Assembly (NCBI RefSeq): GCF_014839805.1
Contig: NW_023595242.1
Coordinates: 248,001-312,000 of the forward strand
DNA from: Manduca sexta
Taxonomy: Eukaryota > Arthropoda > Insecta > Lepidoptera > Sphingidae
Reading direction: 5' to 3'
DNA length: 64,000 nucleotides
The notes beneath the pieces were generated by a model. It was given only the letters and a program-made list of their open reading frames with translations. It was not told where the DNA came from and ran no database searches. Each line of letters starts with the position of its first letter. Position 1 is the stretch's first letter. Below are positions 1 to 12,259 of this stretch, in pieces. The position numbers and the translations under genes were made by a program.

Positions 1-731
1 TATATGCGGAAGATTTTATGAAAAGCATTAAATGACTGTAATATTGTCGGCATTTTATTGTATGGATCTTACTTAAATTGTCAAACTTAGCAAATTTTTT
101 TTATTGTTATTAAGACCTCCTTTCCACTGTCTTTGTTGTAGTTTTAAACACCGCATTCTTTATCATGTTCTACATAACATACTACACTACAGGCATAGCC
201 TAGTGTGGAATATTTTGTCAAATTGCACTATGTAATTCGGTTTATATGAAAATAGAATAAAAGAATGTTTTTACATTTAGTTTCTTCTGATCCTTACACA
301 TTCATACGTTCTATCTTGAACTGTAACATACTTCTCAAGCATGTAAATAATTAAATTCTTAATAAGTATAATTTATAGCCAAACGTCTTCAATTAAGATC
401 TAAAAATTGTATCACATGTTTTATTGTATACATTTTCAGATGTTACAAACACACGAAGCGTCGTAAATCAGTCGATTTCGTTTTATATTTTGTACGCTGA
501 AATCACATGTGAAGTCTGGTTAAGACGAATTTTACCGATATAACGCTCGTATAATTTTATTCGTATAGGGATACTACGTCATCGCACTTTATGAAGTGAA
601 ATGCTGGCAGAAAGACGTTTTACAGTTTATAGTGAATAAAGTATCGGTTGGGTTTAAAAGATCATATTATTACCTACAGAGAGTTGTATGAATTGTATAC
701 AAGTATTTTATTTTAGTAATATTATGGAAGA
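1..731. other. AT-rich sequence without a recognised gene
   Basis: No open reading frame of useful length, splice-bounded exon or recognised repeat was found in this stretch. It could be intergenic or a distant upstream intron of the collagen gene that becomes visible from 16897. Confidence 0.6.
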
Positions 732-978
732 CTAGGTGTTGCTGGCTTCACCCGCGTGAAAAGCCTTTCCAGTTACAAAACAGCTTCGCCATCTATTTAA
801 AAAATATATAAAATGTCTGCATTTTCTCACGGGAACAAATTACCGTAATAAAATTGCTTAAGTGTTAATTCAGGACATAGTCTACCCATGTGTCAAGTTT
901 CATCTAAATTCATTCCGCATTTTCCGTGTTATTTAACATCCAAAATATTCACACATTTTCAAATTTCTAATATTAGTT
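732..978 (-). repeat. Helitron-like or LINE-tail repeat fragment
   Basis: Starts with CTAGGTG followed by a 'ggcttcacccgcgtgaa' motif and ends with 'ctaatattagttag'. The 'cttc(g/a)cccgcg' motif next to CTAG is shared with the clearer Helitron-like copies at 8239-9168 and 30255-30719, and the end resembles the repeats at 39425-39690 and 43060-43190. Family placement is from memory of common lepidopteran repeats. Confidence 0.4.
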
Positions 979-1192
979 AGATGTTTGAATGTTTGTTAAG
1001 AGTAAACGCAGTAAAACAGAAATCGACACACAAACTGAAGCAATACGTTATTTTGTATCCCGGATAAGAACACAATGGAACTTATAATCTGGGAAAAGTC
1101 TGTTTTGAGAGCGAAGCCGCCTAGCTTCACTTTCATATAATATTACTATCAAACACGATTGTACAATATTCTGGTTAATCATGAGAACAATA

Positions 1193-1243
1193 AAAAATCC
1201 GTTTAATACGTAGCTTTATTAGCTACGTATTAAGCGGATTTTT
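1193..1243. repeat. Near-perfect hairpin, 23-bp arms, 5-nt loop
   Basis: Arms 1193-1215 and 1221-1243 are reverse complements with a single mismatch, separated by TTATT. Function unknown; it may be the collapsed end of a small palindromic transposon or an RNA hairpin. Confidence 0.75.
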
Positions 1244-1737
1244 ATACAAAAACTCGTGTTACAAACGTGATATAATTATAAAAATACATTCTTAACGCTA
1301 CGAGATTAATTGCCAAGACTCAGTCATCTTTGAAGTTGTGTTATTATAACACATTAAGTAGATTACTTTATTTCGATTTAATAATAGTGTCTAGACGAGG
1401 TAAAGTGGATTTTACGAGCAATGTCTGGAGGAATAAAACTCCCTCCCGTGGATTGCAGGATTTGCACATTTTGGTTTTGGATTTACATTTTATTCTTCAG
1501 TTGATTTTATTTGCGTTTCCGTCCACAGAAAAGTCTCTTTATTTAAGCTTTTTAATATGGGAAATCTTGTGTTTTGTTATAGGAATATGTCCCTAATGTA
1601 TTTATTTATTTGTTGGTGAGAAAAGTGTAATTTATTCTAAAACTGGTTTTTCCAGTTGTAAATGTTCCTGTACTTGAAGTTAAAATACTTCTTTATTTCA
1701 TCACTATTACTTCGTCTTCTATTATTTTGTCAGGAAT

Positions 1738-1784
1738 GAGATGGAAATGTTAATGTTCACTTCGGACATTAATATTTCCATCTC
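1738..1784. repeat. Near-perfect hairpin, 19-bp arms, 9-nt loop
   Basis: Arms 1738-1756 and 1766-1784 are reverse complements except for one position that would still pair as G-U in RNA; the loop is 'tcacttcgg'. Outside the stem, CAG and CTG could extend pairing around a 3-4-nt bulge. The stem is short for a canonical insect microRNA precursor, so I only call a hairpin. Confidence 0.7.
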
Positions 1785-3102
1785 CTGTTTATATATTTGA
1801 TTAATTTCATTACAGGCTAGAAATATTACTTTTGATCTTACAGGAATTGCTAGTATGGAATATTTCTAGTAATGCGTGGGGACGGGATAGTTTCGAAAAT
1901 TCCCTCGGAAACTAAACTGGGTCCACACCATGGATAATTTCACGCACATTTTTCATTTCCAAGGGTTGAATAAGATCCCTTGTTACAACTTACAACACAT
2001 TTCACCAGCTAGTTAGGTCTCATGACAGCGAAACGGGTCTATTAAAACTGCAGTAAATGTTAAAAACATTTAAATTATTTTCTCAAATCCCCTCTAAGCA
2101 CTATTGCTGTAATAAAAACGTCCCGCATGCGCCCGACCGTGATATACGATGGACAATACGTCAAGTTTTATCTTTTTCTACATAAGTTACGCTGTTAGTT
2201 CAGTTAATCTCGGTTTACGTTGAGTGTTAAAAGTTGCTGTGGGTTAACTGTGTTTACCTATGTTAGTAAGTAAAGTACAGGTCAAACCTCAAACTTCCAC
2301 GTAGGAAATGTTTTAACGAAATGAGGCAATAATTTTATTGTATTTTCTTTATTTTAGGAAAACTTACAATTAACAGAACAAAAAATGATTAATATAGCTA
2401 AATAAAGGTCAATTAATAGTATTCACAAACATAATACTTGGATATTTAACCTCTCCGTGTACTTAATAAACGAAATGATTATCTTTTTTAGCATTAAAAT
2501 TATGCAACTTGCATATCAAAAACAGATACACACCGCGCCTTTATCGCCAAAGGAGTAAGCAGAGGTGCTCCGTCCCGTGATGTGATAGAAAGCGAGCTGA
2601 TCGCCATATCGGACACAAATGTAATTTACATGATAAAGTTATAATTATCTGGTAATGAGATCTTTCTAGAACTCTCGGTTATTGATGCTCTGAACAGGAA
2701 TGGTTGGAATTCACTTAAGTATCTCCAGGAGTTGACGACGATAGGCTGATTGATTGATTTAAAATATATCGAATTAGTGAAGTTAGTGGGTGTGTACTAC
2801 AAGAGTAATTTTTAAGCTACATTATTTATGCCAATTTCATGGCAATTGAACAATATTAATCAAGATCAATCTAAATTTTAAGACATATGATTGTTCCAGA
2901 TAGACTCGTGGAAGATAATAGGCACCATAAACTGACAAAACAATGAGTTTTATGGCGCAAATTGTTATTCGCACGCTCTAGTTGTTAAATCATCTGCAGT
3001 TAAAGCCACATACAGAGTTGCAATGAGAGGAATTTAGTATTTATATCAAATACAGGAGGTTCTAACGTAAGTTATTATTTTTATAAAAAAACTTGGCAAC
3101 CT
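1785..3102. other. No recognised gene
   Basis: No coding exon recognised. A weaker inverted pair (ctagaaatatt / aatatttctag) lies near 1817-1870. A TCAGTT initiator-like sequence at 2200 and a GTAAGT donor-like sequence at 2266 would fit a short non-coding first exon, but nothing else supports it. Confidence 0.5.
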
Positions 3103-3315
3103 ATTAATAATATAATAATGCTAATACTGCCCACTGCAGAGCACGGACCGCCTCCTAATACTGAGAGGGTCTTAATCCACCACGCTGGCCTAATGCGGGT
3201 TGGCTAGCTGCACACTCGATTTTTATTTAAAAAAATTCCCAGCTTTGTAGATTTCCTCATGAGGTTTTGATTCGCCGTTAAAGCGAACGATAATTGATAA
3301 ACAACAAACATGACT
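3103..3315 (-). repeat. tRNA-like SINE copy, diverged (family B)
   Basis: Reverse-orientation relative of the copy at 10982-11308. It keeps the 'actgcccactgc', 'actgagagggtcttaat', 'ccaccacgctggcctaatg' and 'gatttcctcatgaggtttt' blocks in the mirrored order, and begins beside an imperfect TTA-rich tail. Diverged and probably old. Confidence 0.6.
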
Positions 3316-4337
3316 TTTAAAATCAGAAGTGCCTTGGTTTTGAACCTGCAGACAATGTCTTGGCAGAACATTCTATTGCCGATTTCCCAACTAGCATAAG
3401 GTTCCTATTTTCGAGAAATATACAGGGTTGTAAAATATAAACTCGGTAATCTCTGAGATCCTGCTTAACTTGACTTTTGACTTGAAAATTACGGTATGAA
3501 TAAATTTATTAATTTCCTGAATCATAACCATTTTGTTTGATAGATAGTCATTAATTTGATCCTGAATTCTATGAATAGTTGGATCAACAACTAATACAAC
3601 AAAATCCTAATCATAGTTATACAGCATAAATAAAATATCTCAAATATCTAGATCTTTGATAGCTTTAATGGAAAAAAATCCGCTACAAAACATTACCCAT
3701 TATCATCTCACTTCCAAATCATGTAGCAATTTAACAGCTCCCTTCAGACTCCACATGATACCGGTGAATCCAAACCCTGATCCTCCTTAAATTTGCCTCA
3801 GTTCTCAAGCGGAAAATCCAATGATTTAGTAGGTTAAAGTCTTATCATAATCTCGCACGTCCCTCATATTTCATGCTGAGTTAGTGCCTGAGTCGCGAGC
3901 AATTCACTATTTTCACTATTCAAATAAACGTTTGAAACACTTTTGGTTTACGGTTGAATAGGCTGGATAGATTCGAATATAAAAATAGCACAAAGGCGTA
4001 AGATATAGTTTGGCTTTGATGATAAGAATACAACAAATAAGATTAAAGTTTTGACTGTGAGAAATATAGAATTCCGCTTTTGAATTGCTCTATAATTAGA
4101 TTTGACTGCCCTACCTTCGACGTGAATAAGAGTGAGGAATTGCGAATGTAATTTATGTCATCGGTTTAGATTGTTCTAAACGAAGACTCGAGCCAGCAAT
4201 CCTCAATAGTGACGGGCGAGCAGTCACTTGTGAAACAGACTCCATGGATCTGAAGTTACTGTACTGATAACAATATTATTATTGTTTTGTATCGTACTAA
4301 GTAGATAAGCGACTTGATAAAGATTGCAAGAATTTGG
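3316..4337. other. No recognised gene
   Basis: Nothing gene-like or clearly repetitive was seen here. Confidence 0.5.
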
Positions 4338-4430
4338 ATGCAGGCCGCGTCTAACAGGGTGGTCTGGAAATCTTCAGGGAAGGCCTATGTCCAGCAGTAA
4401 TCTTCCAAAGGCTGAAGATGATGAGGATGT
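4338..4430 (+). repeat. 3'-end fragment of a retroelement-like repeat (family E)
   Basis: Matches the repeat at 32661-32770, 38582-38690 and 41311-41412: 'ggatgc', 'tctggaaat', 'gggaaggcctatgt' and 'cagcagt' blocks, then a GAT/TGA-rich end. The trinucleotide tail suggests the 3' end of an RTE-like non-LTR element, by analogy only. Confidence 0.55.
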
Positions 4431-5924
4431 ATGATTCGCATATATTCATTTCGAGCCTACCTTTGCTTGTTTGTATACAGATTGGGTTAAAGATGATACA
4501 CTCATTATGTTACTGGCTAGTCAAGTCAATACTTTGTTATTATAAGGTCTTCTTGCTACCTTATCCCAAATAACACCGCCAACTCGCAATGCGTTTTTCA
4601 CTGAATATACAGCACTAACGATTTTACTTAAATTTTTATGTCTGATCGCCTGCATAATACTGCCTAATCCCTCTCTCATTCAATCTAGGAATAATTGAGT
4701 AAGAAACATCCAACAAATATTACCTGAGCTAGGAATCAAACCCAGGATCATCCAGACCGCAACCATATACAATTCAAATAAATTAAGAGGATAAGTACGT
4801 GCTTACTGTAACGAGATAATGCATTAATTAACATCATGACAAATAATTCATTTACTAACATCTTTCTTTCTAAAGAACATCAAACCGCTGTGCTGAGGCA
4901 GAAAACCTTAGTTAACTGAATAACCTCGTCAAGTATTAATATATATTTAGTTACTTTAACTGCAATGAAAATATTACCAGTTTCATAAAGAGTTACAAAA
5001 GAGTTTTAATCTGCTTTTAATAAGTTTCGTAAACTTCCTTCAAACGAGTTTCCTTTGTATCCAACGAGGTAAGTTCGCTAGCTTGAAACTCGATAGAAAG
5101 CGAGTATAAAGGGATCGGTGCAAACACAAATGTATCCTGATTTAGATCATTCGCATTCTATTGTTCTTGTTCTAATTCTAGAGTAGTTGGGAAATGTTTC
5201 ATGTGCTACATTATAGTTGATTAAATGTTCCTTGTATTTTACATTATTCAGTTGCAGACGTATTATTATTATTACGATAAATACATTCAGTAATTTTATT
5301 TTTTAAGAGGGACATTTCATTCACCGAATTATCTAAACAAAACTCCAATATCATTTTTTTAAAGAAGCAAATTTCAATGTAAGAAAATCCTTTAAAATTA
5401 TACCAGCATAACGCAACTGAATATTCTGATCAAACAATCTAAGCGTATTATAAACAAAACCTTTCTATCCTATACCGCCTTCACACTCGAATCAGCCATT
5501 GTGACAACATCTAAAGCCGCTTATTCCTCATATTTCACCATACAAGTTAATGCTAGCACGAGAAATAAACTAAGCAGAGTAATAAAGTAGCGAGGCGACG
5601 CAATTCATCTAGTTGACTCACTCGGACCGGGGCGTGTATGAAATAATACAATGTAGTTCAGCGCTAGCTACTTAAGTCCGTATTTATAATTACTACTCAG
5701 TAACGCTCTCAAGTGCGACATAGGCCGTGATATTTTTTCAAATTACAGCAGTTTTTAATAGACGATCCTAATCTCAATTGTCAATTCGATTACATTAATG
5801 AATCAATTAAAAAAATTTGATCAGATTGGTCCATTTTGAGATAGACCGAAAAAAGCTATTGGGATCGTTCATTGAAAATGGTTGTTAGTCAGCATCTCAA
5901 TATCGACGCTGGTTAATAATGTGA
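4431..5924. other. No recognised gene
   Basis: AT-rich sequence without a supportable exon or repeat family. Confidence 0.5.
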
Positions 5925-6065
5925 GCAGTGTATTATACATTGTCCCACGGCTGGTCAGGTGGAATGAGGTCTAGTGCGGATTTGAAGACTTCACATAACG
6001 TCAAAATTCTTATAGAGAACTTTTGGGGTATGCAGATTTCCTCACGATGTTTTAATAAACGCATA
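5925..6065 (-). repeat. Partial SINE copy (family B)
   Basis: Contains mirrored 'cattgtcccacggctgg' and 'gcagatttcctcacgatgtttt' blocks of the SINE seen at 10982-11308. The middle is diverged or lost. Confidence 0.45.
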
Positions 6066-7002
6066 TTAACAGCTCCTCAAACGATATTTTTAGTGGCATA
6101 AGACTGATTTTAACACTTGAGTTTTGTTTATTATACTGCGCCGACTTAACTAACGATTAAATAACAGGTTAAATCTTGTTTATTAAATAGTTCAGTACCT
6201 TAAATGTCTACTTAGATTGTTTTCAAAAGTGAGATCGGTTTATTATTACAGTACTTAGAAATTAATAATTATAGTTGAGAAATTACAGTTTTGAGTTGTT
6301 TATTCTCTGCTCAGTGTAATGGTTACAAATAAGCCAGCACAATTGTAACGACTGGCGAGGGTGACATTTCTCGCCAGTCACGATATCTGGAGCCCACTCC
6401 GCTGACTGTGTTGTGAGGTAACTTTACCATGCACATAAAAAAATCCTAATATAACAATTTTATGAAGCACACTGAGCTACAAGGCAAGCGAATAAAGGGC
6501 AATGAGAACACGTATAAAAGGGAATTCAGACATAAACGCCGAGCACACCTTTTTGCCAAAGCCGTGTTTATGCGAAAAGTGAAAAAGCCTTTTACCAAAA
6601 AGTGTTCCGTGTTTCTTACGTCCAGCCGAGCTTATCGCAACAAAAAGTATTTCATAAGCTTTATGCATAAATTTACGTAATATGCGAAATCTAGAACAAT
6701 TTTGTTATTGAATGAATGATAAAAGGATTTATAAAAATCCTTATTTAAGGAGCTTTTCGTTGTTATTGCTATGTCGCTTCCGGATAAAGATGTTTAGAGT
6801 CACTAAAATAAGATCCGAAAGGTAGACAAAGATGCAACCAGCGCACCTACTTTTCGCCGTATGTGTTCCGTCTTGTAATGTGGTGAGAAATTTACTAGTT
6901 ATCGAATTTTATTATCGGATAATAAATGTAAACCTAGGTACGCGACAATATATATATTTTTTTTTAAATTTAATCTGTAAAAGTATTTCTTGTCTATATC
7001 TA
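6066..7002. other. No recognised gene; Lys/Arg-rich chance ORF
   Basis: Two overlapping open frames on opposite strands (6462-6680 and 6477-6668) occur in the same DNA. Neither resembles a known protein, and opposing frames of equal length point to chance. A 10-bp perfect inverted pair (gactggcgag / ctcgccagtc) lies at about 6351-6380, inside sequence related to repeat family D. Confidence 0.5.
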
Positions 7003-7816
7003 TCTATACTTATAATAAATCTGTAGAGAGGTCAATTCTGTACATGAAATATATTTCCAAAATTACTATCAGGGGGTGATTAGGGATCGATACTGATGCC
7101 AAAAATGCAATTAGTAAAATTTTTGTCTGTCTGTCTGTCTGTATAACCGTTATAGAAACAAAACTACTCGACGGATTTTAACTAAACTTGGTACAATTAT
7201 TTTCATACTCCTGAGCTCGTTATAGTATACTTTTCATCACGCTACAATTAATAGGAGCAGAGAAGTGAAGGGAAATGTTGGGAAAACGGGAGAAGTTACT
7301 CCATTCTTTAAGCTTCCGTCGCGTGTACAACCTTAATGGTTAAAGCTACACAGAAATCATGTATGACGGAAATGTTCTTAAAATTATATAAAAAATATCC
7401 CACGACAGCATATGTCTACCTTTTATGGTTGACTCACAATAACACGTGTAACTCCCGATAGCTTAGCAGTTCGAATCTTTCTCATTATATTTGTCTACTC
7501 TTACGTTTATAACACTCTCAGTCATCCCTAATTAAATAAGTTAACATTATTAAATATTCCATAAAAAAGAATCATAGAAATCGGTATAGAAACCCCAAAG
7601 TTATACATGAAATACGCTAATAATAAGCCATCACGCGTGAATACTGAATCATGCTATATGCTTCGTTCGATTTCACCAGGATCCCATCATCAGACCCTGA
7701 CCGGACAATCGGACCACCTGCATACCACCATACATTAAAAACATCCCGACAAATTGAGCACCTCCTGCATTTTGAAGTCCGAAATCCACGCGGGCGAAGC
7801 TGCGGGCGGAAGCTAG
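7003..7816 (+). mobile_element. Helitron-like non-autonomous element
   Basis: Starts TCTATACTTATAATAAAT and ends with a GC-rich segment followed by CTAG and then T, as expected for Helitron-type ends (5' TC, 3' CTRR, insertion before T). It contains a (GTCT)n microsatellite near 7124. The first about 430 bases and the 3' end recur inverted at 30255-30719 as a shorter version. No Rep/helicase coding sequence is present, so it would depend on an autonomous element elsewhere. The open frame 7651-7848 runs out through its 3' end and is not considered a gene. Confidence 0.65.
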
Positions 7817-8238
7817 TCTATAATAAAGGTTACATACAGATTAAGTAAATATTGAAATTTATCAAAGCACATCTTATCTATAATAAAGCCTATGTTGTTC
7901 ATACAGATATGAAAATCATTCAGTATCCACGATAGATTGCAGACATGCTCTGAAAAAGTTTAAAATCCATCCCAAGAGTACACAAGAATATTGCGAGCGG
8001 AGCTGCAACCAAGAACTAGTATAATATATTAGCATTGAGTGAAATAATTCTTGTAACAAAAAAGTTATCTTGATGTACGCTCGCAAAACTTTGGCAAATT
8101 TAAAAATGTCTGCAAACGTTGTTGGGTCGCATTGGGTAATTTATTCTACTTAGATAAACTTGAATATGAATTTTTCATACCGGTAACCCATATTTTTGTT
8201 TTATATTTGTGGAATTTATCATTAGTTTTATTAATTAA

Positions 8239-8420
8239 CTAGCTTTGGCCTGCGGGTCCGTCCGCGTGGAAATGTTTTCCGTGATAATTATTTTCTTGGG
8301 ATAAAAAGTAGGATTGATATAGTTTACTGTTAATGAAAAAAAAAACAAAATCGGTTTAGTACTTCCTGAGATTAGCGCGTTTAAGCAAACGAACAAATAA
8401 TCTCAGCTTTATATATTACT
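8239..8420 (-). mobile_element. Short Helitron-like element
   Basis: In reverse orientation it runs from 'agtaatatataaagctgaga' to CTAG at 8239-8242, carrying the 'cgctaatctcagg' block and a GC-rich subterminal segment. It directly abuts the next Helitron-like element. Confidence 0.55.
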
Positions 8421-8421
8421 A

Positions 8422-9168
8422 CTAGCTTTTGCTCGCGGCTTCGCCCGCGTGAAGGTGTTTTCCAGGATAAAATTCCACTGTTCGATAAAAGTCATGCTAC
8501 ATATTTTCCCGGTACTTATAGGTTCAAACTAATTTTATCCCCAATCTATAATTTCAGTTCAATCAGTCGAAAATCTAAGAACATTTATACAAACTTTCAT
8601 CCCCTATTTTATCCCCTTAAGGGTAGAATTTATCAAAATCCTTTCTTAGGGGGATGCCTACGTCATAGTAGCTTTATGCATGTAAAGTCTTAGCCCGATC
8701 CGTCCAATGGTTTGGGCTGTTCCTTGATATATCACTGTCAGTCACCTTTGAGTTATATATTATATTAACAACTGAAGTTAGCTAAAATTGAGTTTCTCGA
8801 AGCCGACCACTATTTATGTACTATGTATTTTGAGACTATGCAATTTTGTCGCGTTCGCGATTCACTTTCACTTTTGTTGAGTTTCAGAACGCGATATTAG
8901 ATCCTCCAACGCGCACGCGAATTTGAACTTTATGCAGCGGTAATAAATTACAAATTGACTATCCATTTTATTTAGAAAACGTTTGTATGGGAAATAGAAA
9001 AATGCTGTTTTGAGGATTTTCCCGGCAATTATTCGAATTTTTCTCACCTTTTAAAGCTTCCTAGACCTCCACGAATAATTCAAGACCAAGATAAGATAAA
9101 TCCGTTCAGCCGTTCTCGAGTTTTAGCGAGACTAACGAACAGCAATTCATTTTATATATATAGATAGA
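8422..9168 (-). mobile_element. Helitron-like element
   Basis: Begins (reverse orientation) at the TC of 'tctatctatatatat' near 9168, includes 'gttcgttagtctcgctaaa', and ends with a GC-rich 'cgggcgaagccgcg' segment and CTAG at 8422-8425. No coding capacity is visible. Confidence 0.6.
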
Positions 9169-10504
9169 TTAAAATATATGAAATAAACATTTAAAATAGA
9201 TACTACCTTTGACAATACTTATTTTTTAAATTTTCTTTTATCTAAGAGTGCCTCTTACTATTTATTAGGTTAATTATCATTCAAGTGTGCAGGTTAGTTC
9301 AACATTAAATCTTCGAACGCGCACTCAGCAACGTACTATTCCGACTTTTTGCTTTTAATCAGGTCAATTGTTTTGTCATTCCTTTGATATAAAACAGACT
9401 TGAGCAGCATTAAAAAAGAGTAGAAACACTTCAGAAATAAGGTACAGAGACGTCACCCAACGTGATGTATATCGCAAATATATTGCCGTACTTTTTATAA
9501 AAGTTTACACAACTCCACGCGTGAAATTTACGGCCTGAAAGGCTCAGTTACAAATTAGCCCAAGCTTTAGAGATACATTTTTTAGGTGAGAAGTGAGGAC
9601 GGTCCGCGTATAATTTCCATCCACGTATACTTTTCTCTTTTTCTTATAATAAAAATGCAAAATTTGAATGGGGTTTCCGCGGGTTGCGCTTTATATTCAT
9701 TCGGCGAGGCAACTGCAAACTTCCTAATTTTTTTTTTGCTTTGAACAAATTCACCTCAAATTTTAACAAGTCAAACGTGAAAGCGTTTCGTGTATTATTC
9801 AATTCATTTTCCTTTATATTCAATATGCATAAAATTTCACATGTTGCATTTCATTCGTGTATTTGGATATGAATTTTAAGTTGCTTCTATTCAGAGCCAA
9901 CTAGCGTGCGCGAGAACTCATCAGTCTGTAGTATGCCGACAAAAACTTTTGTATATACAAATATTTGAGCCCTCATTTGTAAGGTATAAATTAGAAGCGT
10001 AACGTGGAACTCTTGTTCGGTTCCTCAACGTTTTATGATTTGAAAAATATGTTTTACATTTATTCATTGAAAAAGTTTGAAGTGTAGCATTGTAAGCGCG
10101 CGGAATAAAACTACTTGAATGATATTTGGATATAGAACAAACTGTTGAAAATAAAATGTATGTTTTATAGGGTTATGTTAAATGTAATTTTAGTAAATTA
10201 ATTGAATATAACTAAATAAACTGGCGTATCTTTGGTGATAATTAATCATAATTGATGGTTGTGGGAAACGTTCTAAAGAAAACATGTGATGTAAATCTTC
10301 ATAGCAGAACTTTTATTCATTCCAGTTTTGACCCTGATTCCATCATATATATAGCAATGAATATATTAACGCAACATAAAATTAATGTCTCACACTATGA
10401 TCTAATCCAGATGTACCCAACCAGCGGGCCGCAAGATTTGCAAGTTGCTCACTTGACTTCAAAATCTCAATAAAACTAAAGATAATTTTTCCGATTGTTG
10501 GATC
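9169..10504. other. No recognised gene
   Basis: AT-rich; the longest frames (9684-9872 and 10252-10473) have no recognisable domain or codon pattern and are treated as chance. Confidence 0.5.
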
Positions 10505-10712
10505 TTTTTTTTATTGCTGCTTCAATGACGAGAGGAGCTCGCTGTTCGCCTGATGGTAAGCGATACGACCACCCACAAACAGTAGAAGCATCATCCAACA
10601 CCTTAAATTACAAAGTAGTGTTTGATATTCCACTGCGCTCGCCATCCTGAGACACGCGATGTTAAGCCTCATTATGTCCAGTAGTTGGCTGTGGCTGTGC
10701 AATAAACTATCA
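10505..10712 (+). repeat. Dispersed repeat (family C)
   Basis: Carries 'gttcgcctgatggtaagcga', 'tacgaccaccca', 'cagtagaagcatcatccaac', 'gcgctcgccatcctgagaca' and 'cattatgtccagtag' in this order. The same blocks recur at 11640-11790, 12260-12560, 13525-13860 (inverted), 44930-45090 (inverted) and 54985-55300. Typical of a dispersed lepidopteran short repeat; class uncertain. Confidence 0.75.
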
Positions 10713-10981
10713 TTTCATTAATCCAAAATTATTTTTAATTTAAATAAATCAAAGTATAACTTATTTTAATACTTAAATCAATAAATATACTTCATGGCGC
10801 CACACAATATAAGTAAAATGTCTTTAAAGCAATTTTAAAAAAGGTTGAGTACAGCTGATCTAATGTATAGGCATTAGTCTAGGGATTTACATTTAATCTT
10901 ATATTTTACGAGTTATGTAATTTAAATTCTATGTTACTGGTGACCTTCGAATGGATATTAAATTTATGGTTCTACTGAGTA

Positions 10982-11308
10982 TGTGGCGATAGCCTAGTTG
11001 GATGTAGTACAGACTGGCAAGATGATTGTCCGCAAGATCTAATCCCACGGGGACACACCTCTGACTTTTCTAACAAATTTTGTGTTTATTCTTTGTGAAT
11101 TATCGCTTGTTTTAACAATGAAGGAAAACATCCTGAGGAAACCTGCATACCTGATAAAATTTCTATACGCATATTGAGGGTGTGTGACGGATACCAATGA
11201 GCATTAGGCCAACGTGGTGCATTAAGGCTTAATCCCTCTCAGTAGTAGAGAAGGCCCGTGCGCAGCAGTGGGACAGTATATAAAACAGGGCTAATATTAT
11301 TATTATTT
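10982..11308 (+). repeat. tRNA-like SINE with (ATT)n tail (family B)
   Basis: A tRNA-like head (gtggcgatagcctagttgga, and a B-box-like 'agatctaatcccac') is followed by a body with 'aggaaacctgcatacctg', 'ccaacgtggtgcattaa' and 'cagcagtgggacagtatata', and a terminal ATT-rich tail. Diverged copies lie at 3103-3315, 5925-6065 and 48855-48940. Likely a polymerase III-derived retroposon rather than a functional tRNA gene. Confidence 0.75.
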
Positions 11309-11639
11309 CATTGTTATATTGAGTTCGTGATCTGACAAACCATTTGAGAGGTTCACGTTTTTGTAAACATTGATTCAAATTTCAAATGTCCATCCTGTAT
11401 ATCTACTTGTTTTTACATTCATAAATATGTACATATATAGTGCTTTTATTGACATACATAATTTTTATGGTTATGGACTAATCCAATTACAAAATCTCGT
11501 TTTGCTTGAATAAACAAAATGATGATTATGAGTGAATTAATTATAATTATTATTTTATAATCGGTAGTAAAAGAGGCCCGTGCGTAACAAAACTATAGCA
11601 AACCTACCTAAATGCAAAGTAAGGGCATGATGTTTTTGT

Positions 11640-11790
11640 AGTTAAATGACGAGACATGTATACCGCTTGCCAGATGGTAAGCAATACGAACGCCTATAAA
11701 CAGTAATAACACCATACAGAACATTGCATTACAAAGTACTACGTGGCACTCCAGTCGCTCCTGCCCTAGAGACATGAGATATGTAGTGTG
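11640..11790 (+). repeat. Dispersed repeat (family C), partial
   Basis: Diverged copy: 'gccagatggtaagcaatacg', 'cagtaataacaccatacaga', 'gagacatgaga'. It lacks the distal part of the family. Confidence 0.6.
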
Positions 11791-12259
11791 TATTACGATT
11801 TACGATAAATAAAATACATCCGTTACGTTCACCATTTATTCACAGATTAACTGACACATTCATAAAAGCGGGGTAGTTGTACCACAACAATCGACAATCT
11901 ACCTTCATTAATCTTAAGATATTAATCCTTATATATAATGTTTGTTTGTCCAAGATTTTACGATATGAATAACACTTAACATGTTTGTGATACAGGCATA
12001 CTATATTACAATATGAAGTCTCATAATGTCCACAAAAACACCATACAGAAGTTTGAATTATTTATTTATTAAATATAATCTTACAGGAGTTACACCCAAA
12101 GCGATTATATTTACATTGTCATTTTATAGCCAATTCAGATACAGATAGTTATGTATAGTTCTTTCATATATTCGATACATTATTAGTTAGAGTTTCTATA
12201 GCTACCCTTATGAATTCTGCCAGTATACAATTAAAGATATCTATGTTCCGCCCAACTTT

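Noticed and set aside
6462..6680. Lys/Arg-rich 72-residue frame and its opposite-strand partner
   Set aside because: Opposing frames in the same DNA, no domain, no expression signal seen; composition explains the openness.
7124..7143. (GTCT)n tract as an independent microsatellite locus
   Set aside because: The same tract sits at the same place in the inverted Helitron-like copy near 30582, so it belongs to the element.
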